Part shown: piece after piece, positions 51,720 through 63,523 of the stretch
How positions within the stretch are numbered: the stretch's first letter is position 1
Layout: each line of letters opens with the position of its first letter
Position numbers and translations under genes: made by a program
Notes under the pieces: generated by a model
Database searches by the model: none
What the model was told of the DNA's origin: nothing
The model's input: the letters and a program-made list of their open reading frames with translations, nothing else
Assembly (NCBI RefSeq): GCF_032854445.1
Contig: NC_088300.1
Coordinates: 45,377,682-45,441,681 of the forward strand
DNA length: 64,000 nucleotides
DNA from: Liolophura sinensis
Lineage: Eukaryota > Mollusca > Polyplacophora > Chitonida > Chitonidae
Direction: 5' to 3'

Positions 51720-51981
51720 TGATTTATTTATGTATTTGATTGGTCTTTTACGCCCTACTCAAGAATATTTCACTTATAATACGGCCAGCCTTATGGTGGG
51801 AGAAAACCAGACAGAGCCCCTGGTAAACCCACGACCATCTGCAGGTTGGTGGTAGGCCTTCCCACGTACGACCGGAGAGGAAGCCAACATGAGCTGGACT
51901 TAACTCACAGCGACCGCATTGGTGAGAGACTTCTGGATCATTACGCTGCGCTAATGCGCTAACCAACTGAGCCAGGGAGGC
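51720..51981 (-). mobile_element. Near full-length SINE-1
   Basis: All parts are present in inverted order: ATTT tail, 'ttacgccctactcaagaata', the conserved core 'agccttatggtgggagaaaa', box-B region 'actcacagcgaccgcat', and tRNA head 'ctaaccaactgagccaggga'. With the 18.3 kb copy it defines the family structure. Confidence 0.92.
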
Positions 51982-52968
51982 TCTTACTTTGACATTCTTA
52001 CCGCTGATAATATTTACAAAGCCACACATCATGTCACTCGTTGAACTTGAGTGATGTGCTAGTATAAACGTTACAGTTCAATTTAAAAGCTTCCTTTCAG
52101 ATTCACAAACGTCATATATTTCTTTGGGTAATATGTTCTTAAAGCTCTTGCCTTGGCCTTTTTTTTGTTTTTTGTTTTTTTTTTGTTGGCTTTAATTGCT
52201 GTTCGTCAATAGGACACCGAAATAACGTTCATTATTGTCTGTCAATGCAACAAGCAGCACAGAGCATACGAGTAAACTTTAATGCTTCTTCCACTGGCGA
52301 GCAGAGTAAAGTGATAGACAAAGTGATAATCTGTTGAATACCGGTATTTTTGGACTACATAGTAGTGAGGTGTCATGTTTGGTGTCATTGACTTGGTGTC
52401 ACAGTGAGGCAGCCCTATATATATATGTCGACAAGAGAACACGTCTACTACCAGGAGACATCGTAATATGAACGAAACAAAGCAGGAAACGACGTTATGC
52501 TGCGCGCCATGCAAAACAAACTTACAGATAAAAAGCTATTAATGAAATGAACGAATGAAGTCTTCCTCAGTTTATGGCAAAGTGGCGAAAAGCTGCATCT
52601 ACATTTCTTTCCTGGTGGGGATCTGTTCTGATGGCCAAGACATCCTCAACGTGGTTGACTTTTGTTAAAGGACTTTAGAGGTCTGTTTAGAATTGCTTGG
52701 TAGCTGGGAACACTAGATCAAGTATAGGAATGAATTAAAGACTCGCAAACAGTCTATTAATTTTATTTTGTAGCAATCAGCCATCCCACTGACTAATGCT
52801 TGCCACAAGATAAACACCTCGGCTGAGTGCATATTGTACCAAACAATAAACGTTTCCTACCTCCGGGGGCAATATTTCTACATGGATGGGACTGAGGCGG
52901 ATTTATACCTATTGACACTTTTTGTCCACTTATGACATGTGTACTGAATGAACCAATCCCCCAGAGGC

Positions 52969-53511
52969 TATATCAACCTCTGAGTGTGTACACAGTGACT
53001 GTATAGTGTCGTAGAGAGTGGACTGTTTCCTTCAGGTGTGAGAGGATGTCACAGGTATGACAATGGCAGACTAATATTGAGATAACCTGACCGCCGCTGA
53101 GTTCCCGTATAGCACCATATCTGGGTGTGTACACAGTCATGTCATTGTGTCGTAGTGACTGGATTTTTCCCTCAGGTGTGAAAGGCTGTTAGATTTGTTA
53201 CAATAGCATGAGACCACATCTGGGTGTGTACACAGTCACGTTATGGTGTCGTAGCGACTGGGTTTTTCCCTCAGGTGTGAAAGGCTGTTAGATTTGTGAC
53301 AATAGCATGAGGCCACATCTGAGTGTGTACACATTCACGTTATGGTGTCGTAGCGATTGGATTTTTTAGCTTAGTTGTGAAAGTCTGTCAGATTTATAAA
53401 AATAGCATGAGACCACATCTGGGTATGTCACGTTGTGGTGTCGTAACGACGGGATTGGGTGTGAAAGGGTGTCAGATGTGTGACAATGTCTCAGTTATAT
53501 TGAGATCACCT
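52969..53511. repeat. Tandem repeat of about 99 bp, five copies
   Basis: Units contain 'ccacatctgggtgtgtacac', 'atggtgtcgtagcgactgg' and 'ctcaggtgtgaaaggctgtt'. The first and last units share an extra 'atattgagat.acctg' end, so the inner units probably expanded later. Confidence 0.9.
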
Positions 53512-53607
53512 GTTACATAGCTAACTGCGACATGTATAACACCTTGTACCTCGGTTACATGAGCGTATGACATGTAAATCCCGTTGCTATTGTTGACAGT
53601 GTAATAT

Positions 53608-53738
53608 TTATTTATTTATTTGATTGGTGTTTTACGCCGTACTCAAGGATATTTCACTTATACGACGGCGGCCAGCATTTGGGTGGGTGGAAACCGGGCA
53701 GAGCCCGGGGGAAATCCACGACCATCCGCAGGTTGACC
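53608..53738 (-). mobile_element. SINE-1 copy
   Basis: Well-preserved inverted 3' half: 'tatttgattggtgttttacg', 'acgacggcggccagcattt', 'ccgggcagagcccggggga'; tRNA head absent. Confidence 0.9.
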
Positions 53739-53739
53739 G

Positions 53740-56000
53740 TGTGATATGAGCATGAGCTAAACCATGCCTGTTAAGTACGTCGCTCCTCCCTCACACCCAC
53801 CACTACCCCCCACCCCCATCCATCTTTGCGAGTGTAACAAATAAACATACTCGGTTTACCTGACACAAGACAATAAAATGCATTAAGCTCTTCGCAAATC
53901 TTCAGCGGTCGCCATGTTACCGGAAGCGAGGTTATAATTTAGCCATGAGTCACTGATGCAAAGTGCTATTGATTACCAAAGCAATACAAACTCTGCGCCT
54001 CACTGGTTATCGGTACATTTATACAACAGAGATGACCGTGGTTAATGTAACTAGTTAATGTACAGCTTTATCAGGTTTGTAAGGACAGAGACAATACCTG
54101 TTGTAGTCATACTATCGCACGCGAAAGGTTAGAGTTTGGATCCGGTCCGGTCGGCAACAGGGTCTGATCTATACACAAGTACCGGAAACGCTCAGGTGGG
54201 ATCCTTTCCTCCTGGCTGAGGGATATGATACGGTTTCAGGAGTGACAATGTTAACCCCCGCTTATGATACGAGAAATGTGTAATATGGAATTTTTATGAC
54301 AGGCTAAGTGTCTCTCCAACTACATGTATGTACCTATGTGAAAATAGCTGAATGTGTGTATGCGTATGTGCCTAAGTAATGTACATTGCAGTTGTCATTA
54401 TCCATTTGGTGGACGGTGTAAATGGTACTGTGCTAAATCAATATTACATAATGTGTATTAGAGAGGTACTGAATGACTGAATAGGCCTACATAGATTACA
54501 CAATAAGCTAAGTCACCTCAGCCAAAGTTTATCCGGCCATGGGTCAGGCTATATGTCATAAACATTTTATTGCCGTTTGTCAAGTATGTATGCTTGATGT
54601 AGCAACCTGAGAAAATATCCGTTTTGTGCGCGCGTGTTTGCTTGCTATTGTTATAATCTAATAGCAACAAGTCAACGGGCTGTAGTATGGACAGTTTTGA
54701 CCTGGATGGTTTGTTGCCTATGCCTTGGCCTTATCAAGCACGAAGAAATAAAATCAAAATTTATTCGTTTTGAATATGTTCGTGTGCAAGTTTTTGGAAA
54801 AAGTGTATCAATGAAAAGGAATGATACTACCTGTGATGGCATATTAACTAAAGACAAAAACGACAAAATATGAAATCTTTGACTGAAATGTTTGTGATAT
54901 AAGAATTATATATAAATCCTCTTCAAACTCATTTGATAGGTTTATTTCACTTTTCATTTTTCATAATGGAATTATTACTTGGTGTATATCAGGAAACAAA
55001 AAACTAAAAGTGTGCAAGGCAAGATGGTTCTCTGTGGTTATTCGGAACTGATCAGAAATACGGAAGGCCTGAAGCGGCCTTTAATCGTGGAAACAAAAGA
55101 GAACGCTTCACCATTATTCAATAATTGGACATTTACCTTTCTGATAATTACAAAATAATGATTCGATAAAAAGCCTTCCCATTTCCCTTTCGGGTTATCT
55201 GTTGTATGCTAGTTCCATAAACCATATCTCATAAATTTGCAACATGAAGGAAACAAAGCTATTATGCCGCCATATAAAGGCGAGGAATGTAACATGAAAA
55301 CACAGCGTCTTGGTTAAGATCAGTGCCAGGAACATGTGGATTCTTAGACGGTATCCTGTTGAGACCTCAACCATTAATAACGCCGGCAAATGTGGAACTC
55401 GGTCCTGTATGTCATCAATCCTTATCGATTACTAGTTTCTGTCTTCTGTCATCGCTCTAATCAGCAGGTTAACTACGATTATATGGCACTTTACTAACGC
55501 ACCTTTGCGAGGTCGAGGGACAGGAAACGCTATTTCATCCCAAACCATCATTTGATGCCTCTGGACGTGACATGCACAGTAATGAGATTTCATATCTCAT
55601 ATCTTGTCATGAAATAAAGCGCACTAAGCACATCGGCTGTATGCTATAAATCTAAGAGAGATTTATGGGCGAGATATTTTTAATATCTACCCACAAGACA
55701 AAAAATAAATACCTGTGGATTAGTTTTTTTTATCTTACTGCCACCTATCTCACAAATAAACATACAACAATTCTCCAATGGAGGCAAGCCTGCACGTTAC
55801 AAAAGTACATGTTTAACAAGAAAACAACCCCAAAATTATTGCTTCGTTTTTCTTGTTTGTCACCCACACCAATTTTCCAAAATATTTTCTTTATTCACAA
55901 TATCCACAAAATACACACAATCATGGCCTTTAGTATGTAGCGTTTCATACGATGGAAATAAAGTGAATTAGGAAGATTTCTGCATGTATGTATGTATACC
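53740..56000. other. Intergenic, no gene seen
   Basis: No conserved frame or repeat recognised. Confidence 0.45.
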
Positions 56001-56001
56001 G

Positions 56002-56150
56002 ATTTATTTATTTGAGTGTTTTTTTACGTCTTACTCCTGAATATTCCACTTATACGACAGCGGCCATCATTATGGTGGGAGGAAACCCGGGGGAAACTCA
56101 CGCCCATCCGCAGGTTGCAGCCAGACCTACCCACTTACTGTGGGAGAGGC
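56002..56150 (-). mobile_element. SINE-1 copy
   Basis: Inverted copy from 'tttatttatttgagtgtttt' to 'ccacttactgtgggagag'. It abuts the AT microsatellite. Confidence 0.88.
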
Positions 56151-56151
56151 A

Positions 56152-56154
<3 letters not shown>

Positions 56155-56229
<75 letters not shown>
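56155..56229. repeat. (AT)n microsatellite
   Basis: About 37 uninterrupted AT dinucleotides between a SINE-1 copy and the LINE remnant. Length is likely polymorphic and error-prone in assembly. Confidence 0.98.
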
Positions 56230-56232
<3 letters not shown>

Positions 56233-59200
56233 TTTTGTCAGCAAGTACATTCAATGTAGATTCTATGCTACCTTGGAGAATACATTCAAACCACCTTGGT
56301 ATCTCCCGCCAGATTTGTGTTACATGTTCGCAAGAACAAAATAGATGGACAATTGTTTCCGGTGAATGCTGACAGAAGGTGCATAAGTCTGTCTCAACTT
56401 TGTCCCATTTTTTAGCAAATAGTTACCAGAATTCTGTTAAGGATGTTAAATTGAATATACTGAATGTTTGTCGCTACCTACATATCAAAAAGGTTGCTAT
56501 AAATTTTATTACCAATCAACAGAACCAGTGATTTCATTCTCACTGGCCCATTTTCTGGTTCCACTGCTACACATTCCACCAAACACCGGTACACAAAGTT
56601 AACATCATCCTGAATTTTCAAGTGCACTGGACATTGCCAATCCCCGTCTGAATAAACCATTTTTAATATAATTACGCTCACTTTAAGGCAGGTATTGTGT
56701 CATTGCATAGAATAGTATAAATAGTTGAAGTTTCCAACCTTCTCCTGTAGTTGGTGAACTTTCAGGAAACTATCTCTCCTTTCTGTTACCAAAACACTAA
56801 TGAAACACACTCCGTTATATGCCCAATTAGCAATAGCTTTCCATTCTGCTATCGGGGCACCATCAAACAGATTATCATCGACGTAAATTTTGACCATGCT
56901 CTAAGTGTGTGTTTCCAAAAGGGGCTTTTCCTTCTTCCTTTAGCACATTATTGTCGACATAATTCTGTGGAAGCCATTATTTTGGAAAAGTCTCTTGATC
57001 CACTGTGTTTTCAGTTAAGCAGTGAAGGACTGTAGATGAACCATGTCCAGCCCACCTTTGGACCTTGGGGTAATTAATATCTTTCTTTGCACTTTGTCTG
57101 GTTTTCCAGACCAAATAGAGCTATAAAACATTTTTTACTAGTTTTTGAAGAAGCTTTGGTTTAGGTCAGGCAGCACCGGAAATAAGTTAACTAGGATTGG
57201 AAGTACGAAAGATTTGATACGATAATAATAATCTTCCGTACAGCAGACAGATTTCTCTCAGCCCATGCGTCTAACGCTCCACGAAGAGACACCATTATTT
57301 CATTAAAGTTTTTTAATGCAGTATCCTTCATTTCGGGACAAAACCAGATTCCAGGTAGTTTGACTCCCCTCACTCCTGGATCCCAGTTTATTTTTTAATG
57401 CGGGTATAATTTTACCAAGCTATATTTCTGAGTTCCTTTCCAAAGTATTTTTTCAATGTATAGTTTGGGTTCAGAGGAGTATTTGAATTTTTCTAGAAGA
57501 CCCATGGTTTCAGACAGGGACTTTTCAGATACATCCAAGATCATGGTCGCATCGTCTGCAAACTGTTGAATTTTTAATTCATTATTTTCAATCTTTATTC
57601 CTTCAATATGTTTGTTTTCCTTTATAGACCACTGAGATCGTTTCAGCAACTATAATGAATGGCTAGGGCCAGACAAGATCACGTTGCCGACAGCTCCTCT
57701 GTAGTTCGAAAAATTTTGATATAAATCCGTTATTAATAACAGCATTTTGATCCATTTTGGAAAGTTGATATCCATCTATAAAGGGTTTAGCTGAGGTTGA
57801 AAGATCGGAGAGATTTTTTCAACATAGCTCAATGAAACGGGGCCAAAAGCTTTCTTGAAGTCAATAAGAAAAGAAGGCTTGGTAAGTTACATTTTTTTCC
57901 TGTATTACATTAAATCAAACCAAAGACGTGTAATTTCCCCTATATATCTACCGTTCATAGATCATTTTTGTGTTTATGATCGACGGTAAAACTTTTGTTA
58001 TTCTTTTCCAAAAGAACTCGATATTATTTTATAATCGATGTTCACTAATGATACAGGACGCCAATTTTGCCATCTTTTTCGATCTTTTCCTTCCGGCATA
58101 ATATGAGACTCTGTTTTTGAAAATCAGATGGTCAAGAGAAAAGTTTGCAGATCTTAACAGAAATAGTCCTTATTCTTTCCAAAACATCTGTAGAATTCCA
58201 TTGGGAACCCTCTGACCCTGGTGATTTCCTAGTTTTCATTCTAGACATATTTTCTGTCAACTCATCCAAAATCAACTTGCCCTCACACGAGTCTTGTTGT
58301 TCAGTGGTAATGTGAACAGAATGGTTTAGAAATACGTGGTCATTTTCTGTATTTATGTTGTCAGTGTTTCGGTTTAACTGCTTTTAAAAGTCAAGAATAC
58401 TTTTCTCTTGTTTTCTATGAACCCATCATTTGTCTCTCATTAGTTTTTATTATGTTGCTATGCTTTTCTAATGAATGCAAAAGGGGAACATTTTCATTAT
58501 GTTCTACAATGTTTGCTTTAGATCACATGGTAACGGCAACTATCTTCTATTTCCTTGCCTCTAGAAGTTCCAACTGTAATTCTGTACGTATAGATTTTAG
58601 CCCATCAACATTGTTAGCATTAGAATGACCAACACTATTTTCGAAATATTAAAATTTTACATTCTATTTCGTTTTCTTTTTCCAGTTTACTACGTTTTTT
58701 CGACGACTGAGTATGGAATGGCCTGTGCACTTCAGTTTTTATCAGTTCAAAATAAGTTTGGTCATTTACAGATAACAACTTTTTCCAAATTTTCTATGTC
58801 GCCTGACCCATAACACTGGTCGAGAGATTCTTTTCTTATTAGTGCAACATAATCTTCACCAGTCAGTAAAGAAGTGTAAAATTTCTAATATCCCCGACCT
58901 TATTCTAGCTGTGTTATGCAATTTTTAGTTTGGTTAAATTAATATCAGAAAAACAGGAAATACCGATATTCGCCTGATGCTCCTGCTGTAAATCTCCGTA
59001 AATTAGAAAATAATCTTGGCGACTTTGCTTGAGTCAAAACTCTTGTTTTGCCGCCAAGTGAACCGTGGGTTGTAGGCTTTTGATCCCTCCAGATGTCTGT
59101 CTGACCAAGCCTTAACTTCGCATCTAGTAGTTCAAGTCTTGCCTTTTTATTATTATTACTGACATAGTTAAATGTGTCTAATACGAAGTCTTGAACACAA

Positions 59201-59470
59201 TTCCAGTCTCCACACGAGACAATAGTGTCATTATATATCTGTCTGATAATATCGAAAAGATTTATAAAAAATAGTGGTGTATCGGTGTTGGGACCATAAA
59301 CATCCACAAGTGTAAATCTATATTCAGAGAGAGTTAAGTTAAGAATTGGAAACCTAACATTTTCACTTCTTTTGTGGATCGTTACATATAGGGTAGCTGT
59401 AAACAGGTACACCTGCACTAATCGTATGTCCGGGGCTATGGAAAGACAAGCAGTTGCTTTTTAAATCGTT
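56230..59470 (-). mobile_element. Decayed L1/Tx1-like LINE (endonuclease, RT, C-terminal Cys/His remnant)
   Basis: Read on the minus strand from 59470 downwards. An endonuclease piece is open at 59418-58945, with VDVYGPN, GDWNCVQDFVLDT, KKARLELLDAKL and DIWRDQKP. RT blocks follow in shifted frames: MKTRKSPGSEGFPMEFY (about 58247-58190), NWRPVSLVNIDYKII (about 58075-58025), DFKKAFGPVS (about 57860-57830) and QQFADDATMILD (57580-57535), where FADD is the catalytic box. The thumb-like LDAWAERNLSAVRKIIII comes next. The C-terminal LCTFCQHSPETIVHLFCSC (about 56390-56330) is truncated at the AT microsatellite. Several frameshifts and stops make it non-functional. The L1/Tx1 assignment is from motif layout. 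Confidence 0.85.
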
Positions 59471-59637
59471 ATTCTCCCAACCATGGATCTCATGGAGACG
59501 CCTGAACGACCATTTTGCTCTGTGCAGCCACTGGAAACAACCCCTTAAATACGAAATGAATTAAAAAATAAATAAACTAATTTCACACCAATGACGTGCT
59601 AAAGGTCACAGAAAAACATCTAATGCTTTAGTGCTTT

Positions 59638-59875
59638 TCAAGACACTCTGATACCATAACAGATGTGTATCGTTACCTTGGTATTAATGTAAAAGAAAGC
59701 TAAAATGTGAAAGCTCATCATACAAGCATTGAAAGACTGTAGATGAACCATGTCCAGCCCACCTTTGGACCTTGGGGTAATCAATATCTTTCTTTGCACT
59801 TTGTCTGGTTTTCCAGACCAAATAGAGCTATAAAACATTTTTTACCAGTTTTTGAAGAAGCTTCGGTTTAAAAAA
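59638..59875 (-). mobile_element. Second LINE RT C-terminal fragment
   Basis: Minus-strand frame with SIWSGKPDKVQRKILI and PRSKGGLDMVHLQSFNA, the segment after the RT thumb. About 136 bp (59737-59873) match 57030-57165 with only three transitions, although the fragment lies upstream of the endonuclease remnant. It is therefore a separate truncated insertion or a local duplication. Confidence 0.85.
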
Positions 59876-59945
59876 AAACTTTATTTAGCTTTATTTTAGC
59901 TTTAACTTCATTTACTTATAGGCATCTGAAAACTTTGCGTAAAAA

Positions 59946-60294
59946 TACTTTCATTTACTTTTTCAGATTTTTGCAAAAGTGTTAAACCATTGAAATATTT
60001 GAATTGTAAGGTGGGTTTTATGAGGCATACTGACGGTGTCTAGGAAATCTGACGTCACATCACTTTTTTCCTGATGTTCATCAGAAAGAAGCAATTTTTA
60101 GAAATCTTTCATCGGTAATTTTTTACTCATAGTTAAAAAGAGTTATTCCAATATTCAGTGTGTGATTAGAGTTGGAAAAACTTTATGTGACGTCAGAGTT
60201 CCTAGACTCTGATAGTATAAAGCCCCACTTAGAATTCAAATGTTTGCACGCCTTTAACTCTCTTCACAAAAATGTAAAAAAATAAATGAAAGTA
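59946..60294. mobile_element. Foldback (palindromic) element
   Basis: The left arm (59946-60071) and right arm (60173-60294) are reverse complements over about 120 bp with scattered mismatches. Shared blocks include 'tactttcattta', 'atttgaattstaaggtggg' and 'tctaggaa.tctgacgtcac'. The spacer is about 100 bp. The termini are TA plus CTTTCATTTA, compatible with a TA target site. No coding capacity is seen, so it is probably a non-autonomous MITE. Confidence 0.8.
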
Positions 60295-60519
60295 TGTCGC
60301 ATGCATAGGTTTAAGTAATCTATTTAGTGATGCCTACCTCGATTTTTAGAGGTGTTTAAATGTGTAGAATGCAATATTATAATACAACCACATAGAGCAA
60401 GACAGTGGTAGGTGACATAGCAACATAGATTGCTTCACCTCAGTAAAATCGAATACTGCGCTTCTGTACTTTCTCTTTGGCACACACCAATATTGTGGTA
60501 CACACCACAAACAGACATC

Positions 60520-61480
60520 ACTGAAATATGACACCAGAACTGAACTGCTGGAGGTGGATCGATCAGTTGGGAAACGGTCATTTACTGATGTGTGACACCA
60601 GAACTGAATTGCTGGAGGTGGCTCGATCATTTGGGAAACAGTCATAACTGACATATGACACCAGAACCAAACTGCTGGAGGTGGCTTGATCAGTTGGGAA
60701 ACGGTTATTACTAATGTGTGACACCAGAACTGAATTGCTGGAGGTGGCTCGATCATTTGGGAAACGGTCATCACTGACATGTGATTGCAGAACCGAACTG
60801 CTGGAGGTGGCACCATCAATTGGAAAACAAACGTTTCTGACGTGTGATACCAGAACTGAACTGCTGAAAGTGGCTCATTCAGTTGGGAAACGGTCATTAC
60901 TGATTGAGGTGATACCAGAACTGAATTGCTGGAGGTGGCTCGATCATTTGGGAAACGGTCATAACTGACATGTGATTGAAGAACCAAACTGCTGGAGGTG
61001 GCACCATCAATTGGAAAACAAACGTTTCTGACGTGTGATACCAGAACCGAACTGCTGGAGGTGGCTCGATCAGTTGGGAAACGGTCATTACTGATTGAGG
61101 TGACACCAGAACTGAATTGCTGGAGGTGGCTCGATCATTTGGGAAACAGTCATAACTGACATGTGATTGCAGAACCGAACTGCTGGAGGTGGCACCATCA
61201 ATTGGAAAACAAACGTTTCTGACGTGTGATACCAGAACTGAACTGCTGAAAGTGGCTCATTCAGTTGGGAAACGGTCATTACTTACTTGAGATATCAGAG
61301 GTGGACTAGGGCAGGTGGCACGATCAGTTGGAAAACAAACATTACTGACGTGAGATACCAGAACTGGACTGTTGCAGATGGCTCGATCAGCGCGAAACAG
61401 ACACTACTGACGTGTGATACCAGAACTGGGCTGCTGAGGTGGGTCGATCAGATGGGAAACGGACATTACTGAAATGTGAC
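60520..61480. repeat. Minisatellite, unit about 63 bp (21 codons), with trimeric organisation
   Basis: About 15 copies of a unit 'gacaccagaactgaattgct' plus 'ggaggtggctcgatcatttg' and 'ggaaacggtcat'. Three subtypes recur as blocks of about 185 bp between 60.78 and 61.28 kb. Because 63 is divisible by three, a minus-strand frame of 213 codons stays open (60987-60346) and encodes a 21-residue repeat around TVSQMIEPPPAIQFWCH. The frame leaves the array without any recognisable domain, so it is probably not a gene. Confidence 0.9.
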
Positions 61481-63360
61481 AAGTGGACTAAAATGCCAGA
61501 AATGATTGGACACGTTTTAGAACGCACAAGAGTGATCCTTGATACTCTACCGATTGTGCCTTAATATAAATACATAGATTAAGATACAAAAACTTGATGG
61601 GTGATGGTGATTGAATCCTTTGGAGGACAGACATTACTGATTGGAAATGCAAATATGCATGATGGATTCTGTTACAGAACTCACGTTGCTAGATGAAGAT
61701 ACCAGGATAGCTAATGTGTCGTATAACCGAATTGATTGTCTTAAAAACATTTGACGTTTTCTCACAGTAATTTTTCTCACAGTAATTCGGCAAACTGGCA
61801 GTTTACACCAATCATCAGTCACACTGATGCGCGAATGTAACGCACAGCAAGATTAGAGGGTGAAGAACCTTCTAACTTCATGAGCACATGCACGACAGCT
61901 GGCAGTAAATCTGACACAGCATCCACCATGATCCATTTATTTGATGGTTTGAGATGATGCTGTTAACTGCGCGTGTATTGTGTCTGTAGGATAAGCATTA
62001 TCTTGGCCGTTCTCTCTATTCCGGTGGACTCACATCTGGTGCAATTTGTAGTCACCGTGTAACAAATACACCCCTGAGATTTTATCCTCTTCCCCGTTAC
62101 CAACTTAATAGACAATTGGGCTCAGCTTTATGACTGGCTTTGGGTATTGCTGAACACAGCTAAACACAATAATTTAAAACGTACGACGGATCAAGAACCA
62201 TCTAGAATTGTATTCAACACAAACAACTACAATAATTTAAAACGTCTGATGGACAAAGAACCATCTAGAAGTGTAATGTGTATGTCTGCTGGGATCCATT
62301 TACGATGGTAAACATGTTTATAGTCATGGTGATAAATTCTTCCAATTTAATGTCGTCCTGGAGCTTCAGTGGTCAGTACTCAAATACTTATATCATTTAC
62401 CTTCATCCGCCTTTATTGACCTTAAATCCGGAGATGCAATTCCAGTTCAGCGGTAAATCCTAGGCGTTGTATAGAGAGCAGGAAATGTAAGCAGCCAGAT
62501 TAACTCTTTTCTTTATTTCAGACTTCTTTGTCATATTTTTATATACAAGAGCTAAATGCAGTTGTTGTAGGGGAATGGGGTGGGGGGTGTTTATGGGGTT
62601 ATGAGCATAGAGGAAGTTTGTGTAAATGTGCGCATGGTTGTCAGCTTGGGGTAAGTCTAGGAAAAGGCAAGGGTTATCTGTGGCTGTTTCCAGTCCAGTC
62701 AGCTGGGAGCGCTAAACCAGCCTGTAACAGGATTGGAGGTGCTTACACAAGAAGCACTATGAGAACAGCCACAATGCTTTTAACGGATTACATCGGTTGA
62801 GGGATATAGACAAGTGCTGGAGCTATATCTCGGGCGCTTAAGGCGCGTTTCTAGTCTCACTCCTGAGGGATGGCCTTAGGACGGTCAAAAAGGCTTGAAC
62901 AATCGTGGGACATAGACAAACTAAGCCGATTTCAGTAGCTAGAGATACCCACGACCAAGTTCATCTCAACTCACACGTGATTTAACTTGATAAATACAAC
63001 CCCTGTACGTGGCAAAATCAAAAGCACATCTGATTTCATCGAGTGCAAAATCAGTTAAAATGCAAACCGAGACAACTGTTTGGTGTTCTTTGATTCGAAA
63101 TTTTGTCGAACGATATTTACGCTGAACCTAGTTCTCGGCCGATCGATTTAAGACAGTTCGGCCGACGACTTTTTCTCCCAAAAGAACATAAGCAAAATAT
63201 AGGTACATTGAGATTTTATTAAAGATCTGCCAACGACAGATACTAGTCTATATTTAAATCCCAATATATTTCTGTGTTGTTACCAGTACCCCAAAATATC
63301 TTATTAGAAACAAACCATAGTACAAATATAAACTCAGAATCGTAATGTGTATCAATGCCA
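61481..63360. other. Intergenic, no gene seen
   Basis: No conserved frame. A Gly/Cys-rich 90-codon frame at 62528-62800 has no recognisable motif and starts at a non-ATG codon. Confidence 0.45.
62165..62270. repeat. Two copies of a roughly 50-bp unit
   Basis: 'acaataatttaaaacgt' with 'caaagaaccatctagaa' occurs twice about 64 bp apart. Confidence 0.7.
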
Positions 63361-63361
63361 A

Positions 63362-63523
63362 TATTTATTTATTTATTTATTTATTTGATTGGTGTTTTAC
63401 GCCTTACTCAAGAATATTTCACTTATACGACAGCGGCCAGCATTATGGTGGGAGGAAACCGGGCAGAGCCCGGGGGAAACCCACGACCATCCGCAGGTTG
63501 CTGACAGACCTTCCCACGTACGG
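63362..63523 (-). mobile_element. SINE-1 copy
   Basis: Inverted, well-preserved copy lacking the tRNA head: a five-unit ATTT tail, 'attggtgttttacgccttac', 'acgacagcggccagcattat', 'aggttgctgacagacctt'. It is among the copies closest to the apparent consensus. Confidence 0.93.

Noticed and set aside
51940..51981. tRNA gene
   Set aside because: The tRNA-like sequence is the head of a SINE-1 copy, with no complete cloverleaf; the same holds at 18.1 and 33.4 kb.
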